Shown one piece after another: positions 49,862 to 62,953 of a stretch of DNA of 64,000 nt. Both the position numbers and the translations under genes were made by a program. The stretch's first letter is position 1. Every line of letters begins with the position of its first letter. Location: the NCBI GenBank assembly GCA_013397115.1, contig VWZW01007296.1, positions 417,003 to 481,002 of the forward strand, read 5' to 3'. Source of the DNA: Edolisoma coerulescens. Lineage: Eukaryota > Chordata > Aves > Passeriformes > Campephagidae. Under the pieces are notes generated by a model that was not told where the DNA came from, made no database searches, and saw nothing but the letters and a program-made list of their open reading frames with translations.

Positions 49862-49931
49862 GGCGGCGGCGGCCCCGCGCTGCTCCCGGCCCGGCCTCTG
49901 CCCGCGCTCAGACGTGGCACGGCGGTCCCGC

Positions 49932-49941
49932 NNNNNNNNNN
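49932..49941. other. Assembly gap (10 N) flanked by identical 15-mers
   Basis: The ten N are bracketed by the same 15 bases, gcacggcggtcccgc, at 49917-49931 and 49942-49956. This suggests either a tandem repeat with missing copies or an unresolved overlap between contigs. Confidence 0.95.
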
Positions 49942-50225
49942 GCACGGCGGTCCCGCGCACAACCCGTCCCGCCGTGCCCCGCCCGCCTGCGACGACGTTC
50001 CGCTCGCGCCGGGTTCCGGGGGCGGCCAGTGCCTTCGCTGGGCAGGGAGAGGGCGAGGGGCGGGAGCGGGGTTGACCTGTGCTGCCCCGGGCACCCCGAG
50101 CCGAGCCCGGCGAGCGGGCAGAGGCACCGGCTGGGCCCGGACAGAACCCTTCGTCGGCAGGGGCCGCCGCCCCGGCCCCTAAAGCCGTCTCGCCCGGCGC
50201 CTCCCGCCGCCTTGGGGCCGCCCGG

Positions 50226-50295
50226 CACGGCACGGCACGGCACGGCACGGCACGGCACGGCACGGCACGGCACGGCACGGCACGGCACGGCACGG
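50226..50295 (+). repeat. (CACGG)14 pentanucleotide microsatellite
   Basis: Fourteen uninterrupted copies of CACGG fill 70 bases, ending 31 bases before the CAND2 ATG, so the array is probably in the CAND2 5' UTR or core promoter. One CpG per unit makes it a dense methylation target. Perfect purity suggests a young and length-variable array. Confidence 0.95.
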
Positions 50296-50326
50296 AGCGG
50301 GCGGCGATCCCGCAGAGCCCTCCGCC

Positions 50327-53300
50327 ATGGCCAGCGCCTCCTACCACATCTCCAGCCTGCTGGAGAAGATGACCTCCACCGACAAGGACTTCAGGTGTGG
50401 CACCGCGGCACGGGACGGGCCCTGCGGGCGGCAGCCGCCCGCGAACGCCGCCTCGGGGCCCTGGGAGGAGGGGGCTGCCCCGAGAGGGGTCCCTTCCCAC
50501 CGGGGGTCCCTCCGCGCCAGGAGCCGGTGTGCAGGAGGCCTGAGATTTGGATCAGTTTTATTTACAGGGTTTCAAGCCGACTGTGTCCTAGCTGAGGGGG
50601 GAAGGTAGAGAAGCCAACGGTGTTCCCCTCCCTGCCTAGATTGCGGCTTGATGAAAGGGGAATAAGAGTCTTGACAGCTGGACTTCAAGTTGTTATTTGT
50701 TTTGTGAATAAAGAACATCGTAGCAGAAATGCTTCTAATTTGTTTTGATAATTTTTGAGATAGTCAGTGCATTAAAAGGGTTGAGTAGACCCCCGTGTCC
50801 CTGGGTGACGGATGCTGCACATACTGGCTCTGCTCAGGCTGCTTTGAGAACTTTTTCTGTGTGATGGGAGAATGTGCCTCTCTAACAAGACTGAGATGCT
50901 TTTATTTCTTTATGTCGGCAGAAAGTTGACATCGTTTTAGGATTAGGCAGGTGGATCGATGTGTAAGGCAGTCTATATAAAGTGATTAAAACTGACATGT
51001 ATGAAAGGTTTCACTCCTGAGCATATTGTTTTCTCAGTACCGACCTGGAAGGTAATGTTTGGGCCAGACTTGGTATTTTGAGGTCTAAGAGAGCGGTTAG
51101 TAATAGCCTAAAAGTAGGTTGATTTTTGTAGAAGCTGCTGATGTTCTCAGATGTCAGAATAGGTATTTTATAAAGAAGTCAGTGATGGAGTAGTTGTACA
51201 AACAGTTTGTTCAAAGAATTCACAGTTAACACTCCAAACTAGATGTGCCCAACACCGGGCTCATGTCATGTCACAGAGCTGTTGCAGGGCCATTTCCCCC
51301 CAGCACGTGGCCAAACATGACCTGTTGTAGGACCAAGTTTCTCCTGCTGCCCCCTCACAGATGGATCTGTTTGTGAGATCCCAGGGTCCTGGGGCAGGAT
51401 GGCGGCAGGCAGCAAGTCCAAAGCTGGATGTGCTGCCGCGGCCGGCTCTGTTCAGCCTGTGGCCATAATTGGTCATGCTGGTTGGACACAGACATTGAAC
51501 TGCAGAGTGCAGCTGAAGAGCTCCTGCGGAATCAGAAATAGATTGCACGTTAACATCTTGGGGTACATTACTGCTGTTTTCTCACTCTGGATTTCAGGCT
51601 GGCTATGGAACACCACAGCAGTCCCTCGTTCCAGATGTACCTCAGGAATGGGCTTGCAGATTGTACATGAGAGCTCTTATGTGCTTAATGAGTGACATCA
51701 GAGCCTAATTTAAAAAGGAGCTGTCATTTGGTAACGAGAGAAGGACTTTGTGGTTCCTGTCAGACATCAGTTCTGTGCAGGGCTAACATTAGAAAGCAGC
51801 TAATAACACGATAGCCACGCTGAGATTTCTTAGAACCTCAGACTCCTGTACCAGCACCTTCTGCACTTCCTGCTCTCAGGAAAATAGATTCCAGAATTTC
51901 TCAATATCCATTTTGTTCCTGTTAGGAAACTGTCAGTTGGGTCTTTGTTTTTCTTTCTAATCTGGAGCAATAAATACTTGATTGGTTTTGCTCACAGCAA
52001 TCTAAATAAAGCCTAGTGCACTTCTGAGGTGTAGTTCACATGGAGTCATGACTTTATTTTTCATTTTTGAAAGTGATAAGCCTTGTGCATGTGTGGAGTC
52101 ATCAGTGCTAAGTTAGCGAGAAAGAATAGAGCTAGGTGCTTTCTTAGACCCAGACTGCTTTTCCTAGGCCAGGCAATTGGTGAAAAAACCCATCATGATT
52201 TTTTTCTGGCATAGTTAACCATTTTCATTTAGTCACTGAGAAAAAACACATGCTGAGTGCCACTTTTAGAGTTTTTGTTTACCTGACCCCTGTTAGGTAG
52301 TTATCTACTTATAAGATAGTAGTGATTTTCCTTTTTCTTCAGGACAGTGTTGTAAGTTACTCTTTGGTAGTGTGTTTTCATACAAGCACCAGTTGCCAAG
52401 TTCTGTCCCAGGTGATGCAAAGGTGATGCATTTGTGTCTGTACATCAGCCAATCCACTTCTTCCCTGTGTCCTTTCAGGTTTATGGCCACCAACGACCTG
52501 ATGATGGAACTGCAGAAAGATTCAATAAAACTAGATGAAGACAGTGAGAAAAAAGTTGTGAAAATGCTTTTGAAATTGCTGGAGGACAAAAATGGGGAAG
52601 TACAGAACCTTGCTGTCAAATGGTAAGAGCCTGGACAGTAATAGCCATGTTCCCTGGCACTAATAAAGCCATCACAGACTGCAGAGAGGGTGTGAGAGCG
52701 GAGCCTGGCCCTTGACACCTCCCTCAAACCTCCTTTGCAAGCGACTTTGCCCTCTCTTGCCAGGCACTGCACTTTCTCTCTCTGTAGACACTCACAAGGG
52801 GTGAGCACACAGATACTTTTGTAGCAGCAAGAGATGATTTTGGAAGTACTTCAGTGTTCCTGTTATAAACCTTACCACATGGAAAGCACATCCCTAAGAT
52901 TTTATTTCTTCAGGGAGAAGCACAATTTAAAATTTTGGTCATCGAGCTCTTGACCTCTCTCAGGCTTTGAAATCCAGTGCTGAATTTCTCCATGGTTCTG
53001 TCTTTGATAGCAATGGTACTAAACATATACGGCCCTTATGGCGTTTTAATTTCAGGTCCAAATCCTTCTCTTCAAGGGTGTTTTCATTGAACTTTATAAT
53101 GCACTTGGATTTTTCCCTGCCTTGACTCTGAGTGCAGCCTGTGCTGTTGCTTTGCCTTTGACCACTCCCATATAATTTAATCCAAATGAACAAAAGCAGA
53201 AGGTTCCTCTATTAGTGAATCCTCTGATAAAGGGATCCTGCTGCTGACTTGCTCTTTTCCATCTCTCTCCTCAGCATGGCTAAGTGGGAGTGTTAAGTCT

Positions 53301-56300
53301 AGAAATGCCATTGAATGGCTCAGTTCACCCCAGGGCTCCAGAAAGGTGGGCCATTTAAAGACAACTTTGGGTTCCTCTGTTTTTTCCTGCTGTGGATCCT
53401 CTTCATATTCCCTTCTTTTCAACCATATGCTGCTTCTATCCCTGTTCTTTCCCTGTTATCTTTGGCCCTTTCTTTTTGATTCCCACTGTCCTGACTTTTT
53501 TTGGCCCTGCTCCTGACTTTGCCTGCTTTGGGTTGGTTTATTCTGGGTTTTAAAGCAAAACAGTTGGGCACTGAGCAGAGGACCAACTTCTTAACTTCTT
53601 TGCCTGTTTACCTCTGGTTCTATCTGCAGTAAGTCCGTACTCATTGCAATCTCTCATCCATCCAGAGTGTGATAATGAGGAGGCCTCAAAATGGAACCAG
53701 GAATATTTCCTTTCCGTGCTTAAGGAGGTGCTTAGAGCGGAATGTCAGCCATTCCCAGACAGGTGGCCAGGATCTCTAAGAAGGAGCACTGTGATGGTTT
53801 GAAGTTGGATTGGGCAGTTGGATTAGGCCCTTTATCCTGACTGGCTTCTCCCCCCGCAGCCTGGGCCCGCTGGTTGGCAAAGTGAAGGAGTACCAGGTGG
53901 AGACCATCGTGGACACGCTCTGCACGAACATGCTGTCGGACAAGGAGCAGCTGCGAGATATCTCCAGCATCGGCCTCAAAACAGTTATTTCTGAGCTGCC
54001 ACCAGCCTCCACAGGTACACTGTCTGTCCCCATTTGTCACTGAGGAACGGGGAGTCCCAGCCTTTGGCAAATGGGGGAAAACGTAGAGTTCAGAGCCTAA
54101 AAGTTACCAATTCTTTACTCACCTGCCAGCGGACAATTAGTGAAATCAGGAGGAGAGACAATAGAGCTGAGATACCAATGTGGTGAAAGATGGAATGAAA
54201 TGAAAACTTGAGCTGTATTTGGAACTGTGTATCCCAAAACTGAATCAGTTTTTCAGGGGATGCCCAAGGCTCCCAGCGATAGGATTTTCCTCTGCAGCCA
54301 TCTCATGAATCTGTCCTGATTAGATCTCCCAGTGGTGATTTCTTTTTTCAAAAAGGGAAGGAATGGTTCCTAGCAGCAAAAAGACTCCTTGTTAACTGAC
54401 AGCAGGGAAAAATATCTCTCTTGCAGGTTCCACCATGACAGCAAATGTGTGCAAAAAGATCACAGCCCAGCTGACAGGAGCCATTGGCAAGCAGGAGGAC
54501 GTGTCCGTGCAGTTGGAAGCTCTTGACATCCTGTCAGATATGCTGAGCAGGTACCAGAGGATTTCCTTTTGGCAGCTGTGCATGGCAGGGGGCTGCGGGG
54601 ATGTGTCTGCCTTTGATTTCTTTATTTCCCTAATCCTATTACTGGGACTTAAAAACACAGGATTTGGTTGGCTGCTCCTAGGGAATATCTGAGTAGAGCA
54701 GGTCCCCAGCAGGGATGAGAGATAACATGCCAAGCCTTTCTGTGCTCGGGAAGGGCCGTGCCTCTGGTGGTGGATCCCAGAGAAGCTTAGCTCACACAAA
54801 CGTGGAAGGGTGAGGGCAAAGCAGGGAGGTTTATTTTAGCCCTATGAGCCAATCACACTTGCTTTTTTTTTTTTCCTGGCTGCCTCCTTCTCTTGTTGCA
54901 TAAGTCAGTGTGACAGTGTCGTATGTCATCTGCGTACAGGAAATTATTAGCACACCCTTGGGTCATCCAGAAGGACACAGTCAAAAACTCCTCCATGATG
55001 GACACAAATAACCTCTCCCTGTGTTTTACAGACCAAGTCAGTGTTCAGACCAAAATGACAAACCCACCCTTCTCTTTCCCCTCCCCACAACACATATGAA
55101 GTCTCCATAGCTGAAGGATTTTTAGATTTGTTGCTGCCAAGAGGGTTTTTTTCTGAGCCTCTGGATTTCACCTTGTGCCTTGTTCTGTTCACTGCAGGTT
55201 GGGAGGAACACTCTACTCATTCCATTCCTCCATCCTGACCTGCCTGCTGCCCCAGCTGACAAGCCCCAGGCTGGCAGTACGTAAACGGGCCATCATTGCC
55301 TTGGGGCACCTGGTCTTGACCTGCAGCGGAAACATCTTCTCAGAGCTTACAGAGCATCTGCTGGCAGAGCTGAAGAGGAACGAGTCTACGTCTACCACCA
55401 GGACGTACATCCAGTGTGTGGCTGGCATCAGCAGGCAGGCTGGGCACCGCATAGGTAGGATGAACAGCTTGAAATGATGCTGGGAAATGTACAGGCATTT
55501 TAGAGCAGCTCCTCTTAGTGGTAAAAGAAGAGTGCTCCCTGTTCTTAATGTATTAGTGACTTGTGCTTGTGATCCCCTCTGTGGTTCTGGCCTGGTTCTC
55601 TGATCTCCACTTGGAAGGGAGGAGACACCAGAGTATCTCTCTGGCTGCCCTTCGCCAGTGACTTCTCCTCAAGATCTTGCAGCACTTCCTGGTTTGAATT
55701 AACACCTCTGTGAACTAGGTCAGTGGATTCACCCCCTTTTAAATGACAGGAGAAGTAGATGGCAGCATATTGTATTACTTGTCTAAAAGACCTGCCAGAG
55801 TTGAGATTAGGTCCTAAGAGATCTCTAATCACAGGTCTTCCTGTGACTGAAATGCCAACAAGGGGCTGCAGACAGGGAGCAGGGATCGGCTGCTGAAAAG
55901 CAGCACGGCTGGTTTTGGTAGGCTGCTGGCTCCTTGCCCATGAGGTCCGGGGCAGGAATGCTGTACCAGGCAGGCACAGGAAGGAAGTGGCAGGTGGCTG
56001 AGCTGTCAGCTGCCCAGGTGAGTGAAGGCTGGGATGGTTTTTCACTGCTGCTTGCTTTGTCTTTCCCAGGAGAACACCTGGAGAAGATAATTCCTCTGAT
56101 TGTTCAGTACAGTAACGTGGATGATGATGAGCTGCGAGAGTACTGCTTCCAGGCCTTCGAGTCCTTTGTGAGAAGGTGTGTGCCCTTGGGGAATGCCTCT
56201 GCACCATCCGGTGCATCCATGTCCTCCTGGTGTAACTATCCACACGTTCGGCATCCTTGAAGGAGGGCCTTCCTGCAGGCATTCCTGCTAGGAAGACACA

Positions 56301-59300
56301 TATGAAACCTCTTCTGCACATGCAGAGTTGGACTGGAATTATGAGCTGCTTTACCTCAGCATGTGAGGCTGTCCCTCTATATTGGTTTTGCAGGAGTGGG
56401 AGTTTTCCTTGTCCTTGGAGTGTTCCTTAGCCAGAGGGACCTGCCTCACTCCTGGTGCATGGAAGGAGCTGGAGGCAGGCAAGGAGGTTGGACAGAAGAG
56501 CTGCTGAGCTGCAGCTCTCCTGTTGTTTGGTCAAACATTTAGTGCTTGGAAAAGGAGCCCTGCAGAGCTGCTGAGGTGTTCTCCCAGGAAGGGAGGATTC
56601 AACCAGGGTGTGTATGAGTGAACTGACACACACAAGTAACCAAGGGCAGCCATCAAACCACAGCTGAAATGCCAGCAGGAGGTTTATTTCATTACCTCGC
56701 TAATAACGCCGGGCGACAGAGACACGTGGGGACACAGGCTCTTTATGGCTTAGTTCGTCCTAGCTGAGAGAAGGGCACGGGGGCTGCTGCCTGCCTCACT
56801 CTAACAAAAGGCTTCATGCATGTTTGTGAGAGTGTGTTACCTCTCCACAGGAATTGTACTTCTGAAAACATGCAGAGGATGAACAACATTAGGTATAATA
56901 AATAGAGTTTTCCCACACTAACATCTTTAGCATTCCCAGGTGCAAGGTCACTTTGAGCAAAACTATTTCCTCCTCCTCGCCAAATCTTCTGGTTTTAACT
57001 CATTCCTCCCAACAGGGTGAGAGCAATTGATTTTTTTATTTGTCCTTATAAAAATTATTGCATCCTCCCCATAGGGGAATGTGGCATTACTTCATGCACA
57101 GCAGGAAGGAGCATCTTTGGTTTAACTCATGTTATCAAAATGTTCACATGGTCTGTGAAGCCCTTTGGGATCATTTTGAGATTAATAATATTATTTGGAT
57201 ATTTAAAACAGCTTAGTCTCTGATTAACTCTTACAATTTTCATTTGTGATAGGTGCCCAAAGGAAATGGACCCTCACATCTCAAGTGTGATGGCACTGTG
57301 TTTGAAGTACATTACCTTTGACCCAAACTACAACTATGATAATGAGGAGGAAGAGGAAGAGATGATGGAAACTGAAAATGGGGAGGATGAAGAGCAAGGT
57401 GCCTGCTTGTGAGGATGGCTGTGCTCAGCAGAACACGGGGTTAACATTTCTCCCCTTGCTGCTTTCTCCTCCTGGAGAGGGCAGCTCTGAGGATCAAGTG
57501 ATCCTTTAGCTCCAGTTTTCTCATAATGCTGTTCCTTGTTTTCCCTTATGTTGTTTCTAGAAAGTGACGACGAGTACAGTGACGATGACGACATCAGCTG
57601 GAAGGTCCGCAGGGCTGCGGCCAAGTGCCTGGAGGCCATTGTCAGCAGCAGGCACGATCTCCTGCAGGACTTCTACAGAACTCTCTCCCCAGCCTTGATA
57701 AGCAGGTTCAAAGAGAGGGAGGAGAATGTCAAAGCTGATATCTTCAATGCTTACATCTCCTTGCTGAAGCAAACACTGCCCACCCAGAGCTGGCTGCACT
57801 CTTCCGATGCCTCTGGCAAGGATAATGTTCCCCTGACGATGCTTCAGAACCAGGTGTGTGAGCAGGTGGTGGCTGGGTTAAATCACAAAGCAATGGGAAA
57901 TAGGTACCTTGAGAATGTGGCTAGCTGAAGGAGCCCTGGGGCAGGCATCTAGAGGGCACCAGATCCAGAAGGCTGGCTGTTTGCTGTCCTCCTGCCATTC
58001 CTGGGGGAAGAGCGCTGACACAGCTCAGGAGCACTGGGGTACAGCCAGCACTGCCCCTCCACCAGCCACTGGCACCTGTGTGCAGGCTGAGGCAGGGTGG
58101 CTTCTGGGTGAAGTGTCTGGCTGGTGCCTGACTGCAGCTGTTGCTCGGGAAACTCACTGAATAAACTGTGGTAGAAATGTACCAGAGTGAGCCTCTGAGA
58201 GCAGCTGGGATGACTGAGGTGTCCCCTCCTCATTTGCTTCTCCAAACTGCAGGTTCCCAACATCATCAAGGCCTTGCACAAGCAGCTCAAAGAAAAGAGC
58301 ATCAAATCAAGACAGGGTTGTTTCAGCCTCCTGACAGAACTGGCCACTGTTCTTCCTGGCTGCCTGGCAGATCATATACCTGCACTTATCCCTGGTAAGC
58401 TTGTCCGTGGTCTGGGGTCAAGGAGCAGGGTTGGCAAAATCCATTCTGGACACATGTGCTCCTTGCCTGCAAGTTCCAGTTTTATTCCTGTGAGTTATTC
58501 TGCTCAGCATTAGGACATACACATGAAGTTCTGGTCTGTGCTGATGTGCTGATCAGCTCCTTGATTAATTCTGGCCTTTGCACTGAAAGCCAGGATAAGA
58601 ATGTCAAGTTCATTTCCACAGTCCCCTGACAAGATACTTTTGGGAGGGCCTATTCCAGCCTCCTCTGAAAGCAGCTGGAATTGTTCTGTTATCACACTGA
58701 GATCAGAAATACAAATGGCATTTCCTTTGGCAAAATGCAGTGGCATTTAAAAAAATTCTTTATATTGACTGATTCTTTAATTTGCACCACCACATTTTTC
58801 TCGGAGCTCTTTGGCCTGTGGGCTTACGAAGCATCTCACTGCTGGAAGGCTCAGGTCCTGCCTTTGCTTTTGGTGTGACTGTATAGTGAATATGAGAAAA
58901 GTCTCCTGTGATTGTCCCTGGCTGGACCCATGAACCTCCTTTGGGAAAAATATGACATCATCATACTTTCTTCTGCACAGGTATTGTTTTCTCCTTGGCG
59001 GATAAATCCAGCTCCTCCAACATGCGGATTGACACGCTGTCCTTCCTCCACGTCCTTCTCTGCAACCACCAGCCAGAGGTATTTCACCCTCATGTCAAAA
59101 CCCTGCTGCCTTCTATTGTGACCTGTATTGGAGACCCCTTTTATAAGATCACATCTGAAGCTCTGCTGGTGACTCAGCAGCTTGTGAAAGTGATCAGGCC
59201 TTTGGACAAACCTTACACCTTTGATGCCAAGCCCTATGTGAAGGACCTTTTCCCTGGTACTCTGAAGCGGCTGAAGGCAGCTGACATCGACCAGGAGGTG

Positions 59301-62300
59301 AAGGAACGTGCCATCTCCTGCATGGGACAAATCATTTACAACTTGGGAGACCATTTAAGCACTGACCTCCAGCCAACCTTGAAGATATTTCTGGAGAGGC
59401 TCAAAAATGAAATCACCAGATTAACAACAGTCAAAGCATTAACTTTAATTGCTAGTTCTCCACTTAAAATAGATTTGAGACCCATCCTAGGGGAAGGTCT
59501 CCCTATTCTAGCTTCCTTCTTGAGAAAGAATCAACGTGCCTTGAAACTGAGCACTCTGAATGCTCTGGACATCCTGGTGAAGAACTACAGCGACAGCCTC
59601 AAGCCTGCCATGATCGAGGCTGTGCTAACAGAGCTCCCTGTCTTAATTACCGAGAATGACATGCACGTGTCCCAGGTGACCATCATGTTCCTCACGACTT
59701 TGGCCAAGGTTTATCCATCCTGCCTCTCCAAGATCAGCGGCTCCGTCCTTGCTGAAATCTTTCAGCTTGTCCACTCACCTTTGCTTCAAGGAGGGGCCCT
59801 GAACGCCATCATCGACTTCTTCCAGGCGCTGGTCCTGACAAAGACGGCTGCCATGGGTTACCCAGAGCTGATGAAGCAGCTGACGGCACCCATTTACTCC
59901 TCGGGTTCAGCCGGGGCCTCGCTGACGTTGCACAAGCAGGCGTATCACTCTGTCGCAAAGTGCGTGGCAGCCCTGTCCTCAGCCTGCCCAAAGGAAGCCC
60001 CTGCGACAGTGAACCAGTTTGTCCAGGATGTGAAGAGTCCCAAGTCCAGCCCCGCTGTTCAAGTGCTGGCTTTCCTCTTCCTGGCAGAGGTGGGCCGCAC
60101 CACGAACCTCAGTGCTCAGAGGGAGCTCAGAACCGTCATCCTGGAGGCGTTCGCTTCCCCCAGCGAAGAGGTGAAATCCGCTGCCTCCTACGCGCTGGGG
60201 AACGTCAGCGTTGGGAATCTGAAGGAGTACCTGCCCTTCGTGCTGAAGGAGATCGGCAGCCAGCCCAAGCGACAGTACCTGCTGCTGCACTCCCTGAAGG
60301 AAGTCATCAGCTCCTCCCAAGCCGACAGCCTCTCGCCTTACGTGGAGGATATCTGGGCTCTGCTCTTCAAGCACTGCGAGTGCGCAGAGGAGGGGACGCG
60401 CAACGTGGTGGCGGAATGCCTGGGGAAGCTGACTTTGGTGAACCCTGCTGAGCTGCTGCCCCGGCTGAGGAAACAGCTGTCAGCAGGTAATGGGTAGGAC
60501 AACGGCCAGAGCCGGGAAATGCTGCCTTTTGATGGAAGTGCATCTTGTAAACTGCTTGTGGGTACAACAGGGAGCAAAGCCAGTTGAGAGGAGAGCAGGT
60601 AACAAGATGGATCTCTCTGCAAGGGGGATCAGAGGAGCACTGGTCTGCACAAGAGCAGGAGTTGCTGGGAACAGGGACTAACTACACAGGGAGATTGTGC
60701 AGGAGCAGATTCAAACACAGAGTTGATAAGAAGAATCCTCTACTCCCGTATCTCTCTAACACATGTGTAACAGAAGCAAGGGCAGAATATATACTAGAGT
60801 TACAGCGGTGATTTGATCTTTCACTGTTTTTCTTCCCCTCTTCATTGCAGGCTCCCCACATGCCCGGAGCACCGTGGTTACTGCCATCAAGTTCACGATT
60901 ACAGACCAGCCTCAGCCCATCGATGCTCTCCTGAAAGGCTGCATAGGTAGGCTGGTATGGACAGGGGTGTGAGCTGGGGGCATGAGAGGTCGGGTGTTGG
61001 TAGCCACTCAGGGATTTTCCACTCCTGTGTGAACCTCATCTAGTCCAGTTAGTTTATATCTGTGTTTTTCAGCTTTTGGGATTAAAGAGCAACACCATAC
61101 TGTGAGTCCTTGCTAAATGCACTGATGCCTCATTCTTGGGCATGTTCCATTGTTTTTTAGAGTGCTTAAGTTCCTTCTGCATTTAAACTCAGAATTCCAG
61201 CACGTCACAAAAAGGATCTTGGAAAGTATAACCTACATGAGAAGTGTTTGATGTCCAGGGAGCCCACACAGGGATCTGCTCTATAGAACTGGGCCTTCTG
61301 TTTCAGAGGAGTTTGATCAGATGGGATCTGAGCAAGAAAAATCCCTCACAACTTCCTTGAATAACAAAGCTTCTGATTTGATTTTAGGGTGAGGTAGCTA
61401 GAGTCACACCATTTGTTTTTATGCCCAAATGCAGGATAGTTGTGTTTTTTTACTGTATCGCAAATGGCGGGAGAAAAAGCATCTCAAATGGCTCTGATAG
61501 ACCGTGCCACTAGTTATTTTACCATAAATGCTTTCATAACCAGCCTCCTTGAAATACACCTCAATATACTTTTAAAATACTGAAAAAACATTGCAGCCTC
61601 TTGGCTGCAGGACTGACTGATGTGTTCTTATCCCACAGGTGACTTCTTACAAACCCTGCAGGATCCAGACCTGAACGTTCGCCGTGTGGCTTTAGCCCTG
61701 TTTAATTCTGCTGCTCACAACAAACCTTCTTTAATCCGGGATTTACTGAACACAGTCCTACCCAGCCTGTACAATGAAACCAAAGTCCGAAGGGAGCTCA
61801 TCCGGGAGGTAACTGGGCTCGCTGGGTGCCACACTCGCAGCGGCCTGTGAAGCTGAGATGGAGCTGTTCTCTGTCTGCTCTTTGGTGACAGCTGTACTGT
61901 TTCTCTTGGTTCAGGTGGAGATGGGGCCATTCAAGCACACAGTGGACGATGGCCTTGATGTGAGGAAAGCCGCTTTCGAGTGCATGTACACCCTGCTGGA
62001 AAGCTGCCTGGATCGGCTGGACATCTATGACTACCTGAACCATGTGGAGGATGGGCTGAAGGACCACTATGACATTCGGGTAGGTGCTGTGCCCTAACTG
62101 ATGTAATTTTCTCTGGGCTGCAATCAGGCTGTGTATCCCCACAGCCCCAGGCCGGGCTGTGCAGTGTCCCCAGGGCTGTCAGCCCTCTGCAGACACCTGC
62201 AGCACCGTGCACCCCTGGGCCAGCTGCAGCTCCAGCCCACTGGCTGCCAGGGGTGCGTTTCCAGTACCACCCAAGCTCTTACCAGAGCCTCTTGCACAAG

Positions 62301-62953
62301 GGCAGAGAACTGCCCACAGTGCGGGTACAGCCCGGCCTGTCCGCAGAGCAGGCCCAGCTCTGAGCACGGGGGCCACAGAGAACCAACACCAGTTTACCTC
62401 CCGTCCTGCCCAGATGCTGACGTTCATCATGCTGGCGCGGCTCTCGGTTCTCTGCCCCAACGCTGTGCTGCAGCGGCTCGAGCGGCTGATCGAGCCCCTC
62501 CGGGCAACCTGCTCCACAAAGGTAAGAGCAGGATCGTGCAAGGGCCTGGGGTGGGTCCTGCCCAAAGCTGCCTCTGCTCCTGGCCTTCCCCCTCAGTGCT
62601 GCTGAGCCACCTGCTTCCCTCACTTCCCAGCTGGAAAATACTCTGCTGCTCTTTGCTGCTGTGTTGGTTCTGTGCTGTATGGGCTTTCCTGAATGCCAAC
62701 TGAAAATGGGGCTTTGGATTTGCAGGTGAAAGCCGGTTCAGTGAAGCAGGAGTTTGAGAAGCAGGATGAGCTCAAGCGCTCAGCCATGCGGGCAGTGGCC
62801 GCTCTCCTGACCATCCCTGAGGTGGAGAAAAGCCCAGCAATGGCCGAGTTTTCATCCCAGATCAGATCCAGTCCTGAAATGGCATCACTTTTTGAGAGCA
62901 TTCAGAAAGATTCTGCTTCCCTCCCCACCTCAGAGTCAATGGACATGAGCTAA
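50327..62953 (+). CDS. CAND2: Cullin-associated NEDD8-dissociated protein 2 (TIP120B)
   Basis: Fifteen exons join in phase: 50327-50394, 52479-52622, 53860-54014, 54427-54550, 55198-55454, 56070-56175, 57253-57398, 57561-57853, 58253-58394, 58981-60486, 60851-60946, 61639-61808, 61915-62079, 62414-62521, 62726-62953. They give 1235 residues, against 1236 in human CAND2. CAND proteins wrap unneddylated cullins with HEAT repeats and drive exchange of substrate receptors in cullin-RING ligases; CAND2 is best known from muscle. The N-terminus (MASASYHISSLLEKM), the acidic loop (exons 7-8, DDEYSDDDD) and the C-terminal cullin-binding part (VEMGPFKHTVDDGLDVRKAA) are intact. Assignment to CAND2 rather than CAND1 rests on length, KAGSVKQ, AEFSSQIRS and DSASLPT near the end. 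Exon 10 is unusually large (1506 bases). The start has an ideal context (tccgccATGg). Confidence 0.95.

Larger units (their letters stand above)
49862..50326. promoter_or_regulatory. Divergent SEC13/CAND2 CpG-island promoter
   Basis: Only 465 bases separate the SEC13 start codon (minus, 49859-49861) from the CAND2 start codon (plus, 50327). The interval is extremely GC- and CpG-rich and holds both 5' UTRs, a ten-base N gap (49932-49941) and a pentanucleotide array (50226-50295). No TATA box is evident. Bidirectional promoters of this kind are common for housekeeping genes; co-regulation is inference. Confidence 0.8.

Noticed and set aside
50226..50295. Regular pentamer array as a CRISPR-like or protein-binding repeat array
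   Set aside because: There are no spacers and the unit is five bases; it is a simple microsatellite.
49287..50608. Open frames up to 396 codons around the SEC13/CAND2 promoter
   Set aside because: Extreme GC content and the CACGG array suppress stop codons; they cross the N gap and conflict with the clear SEC13 and CAND2 starts.
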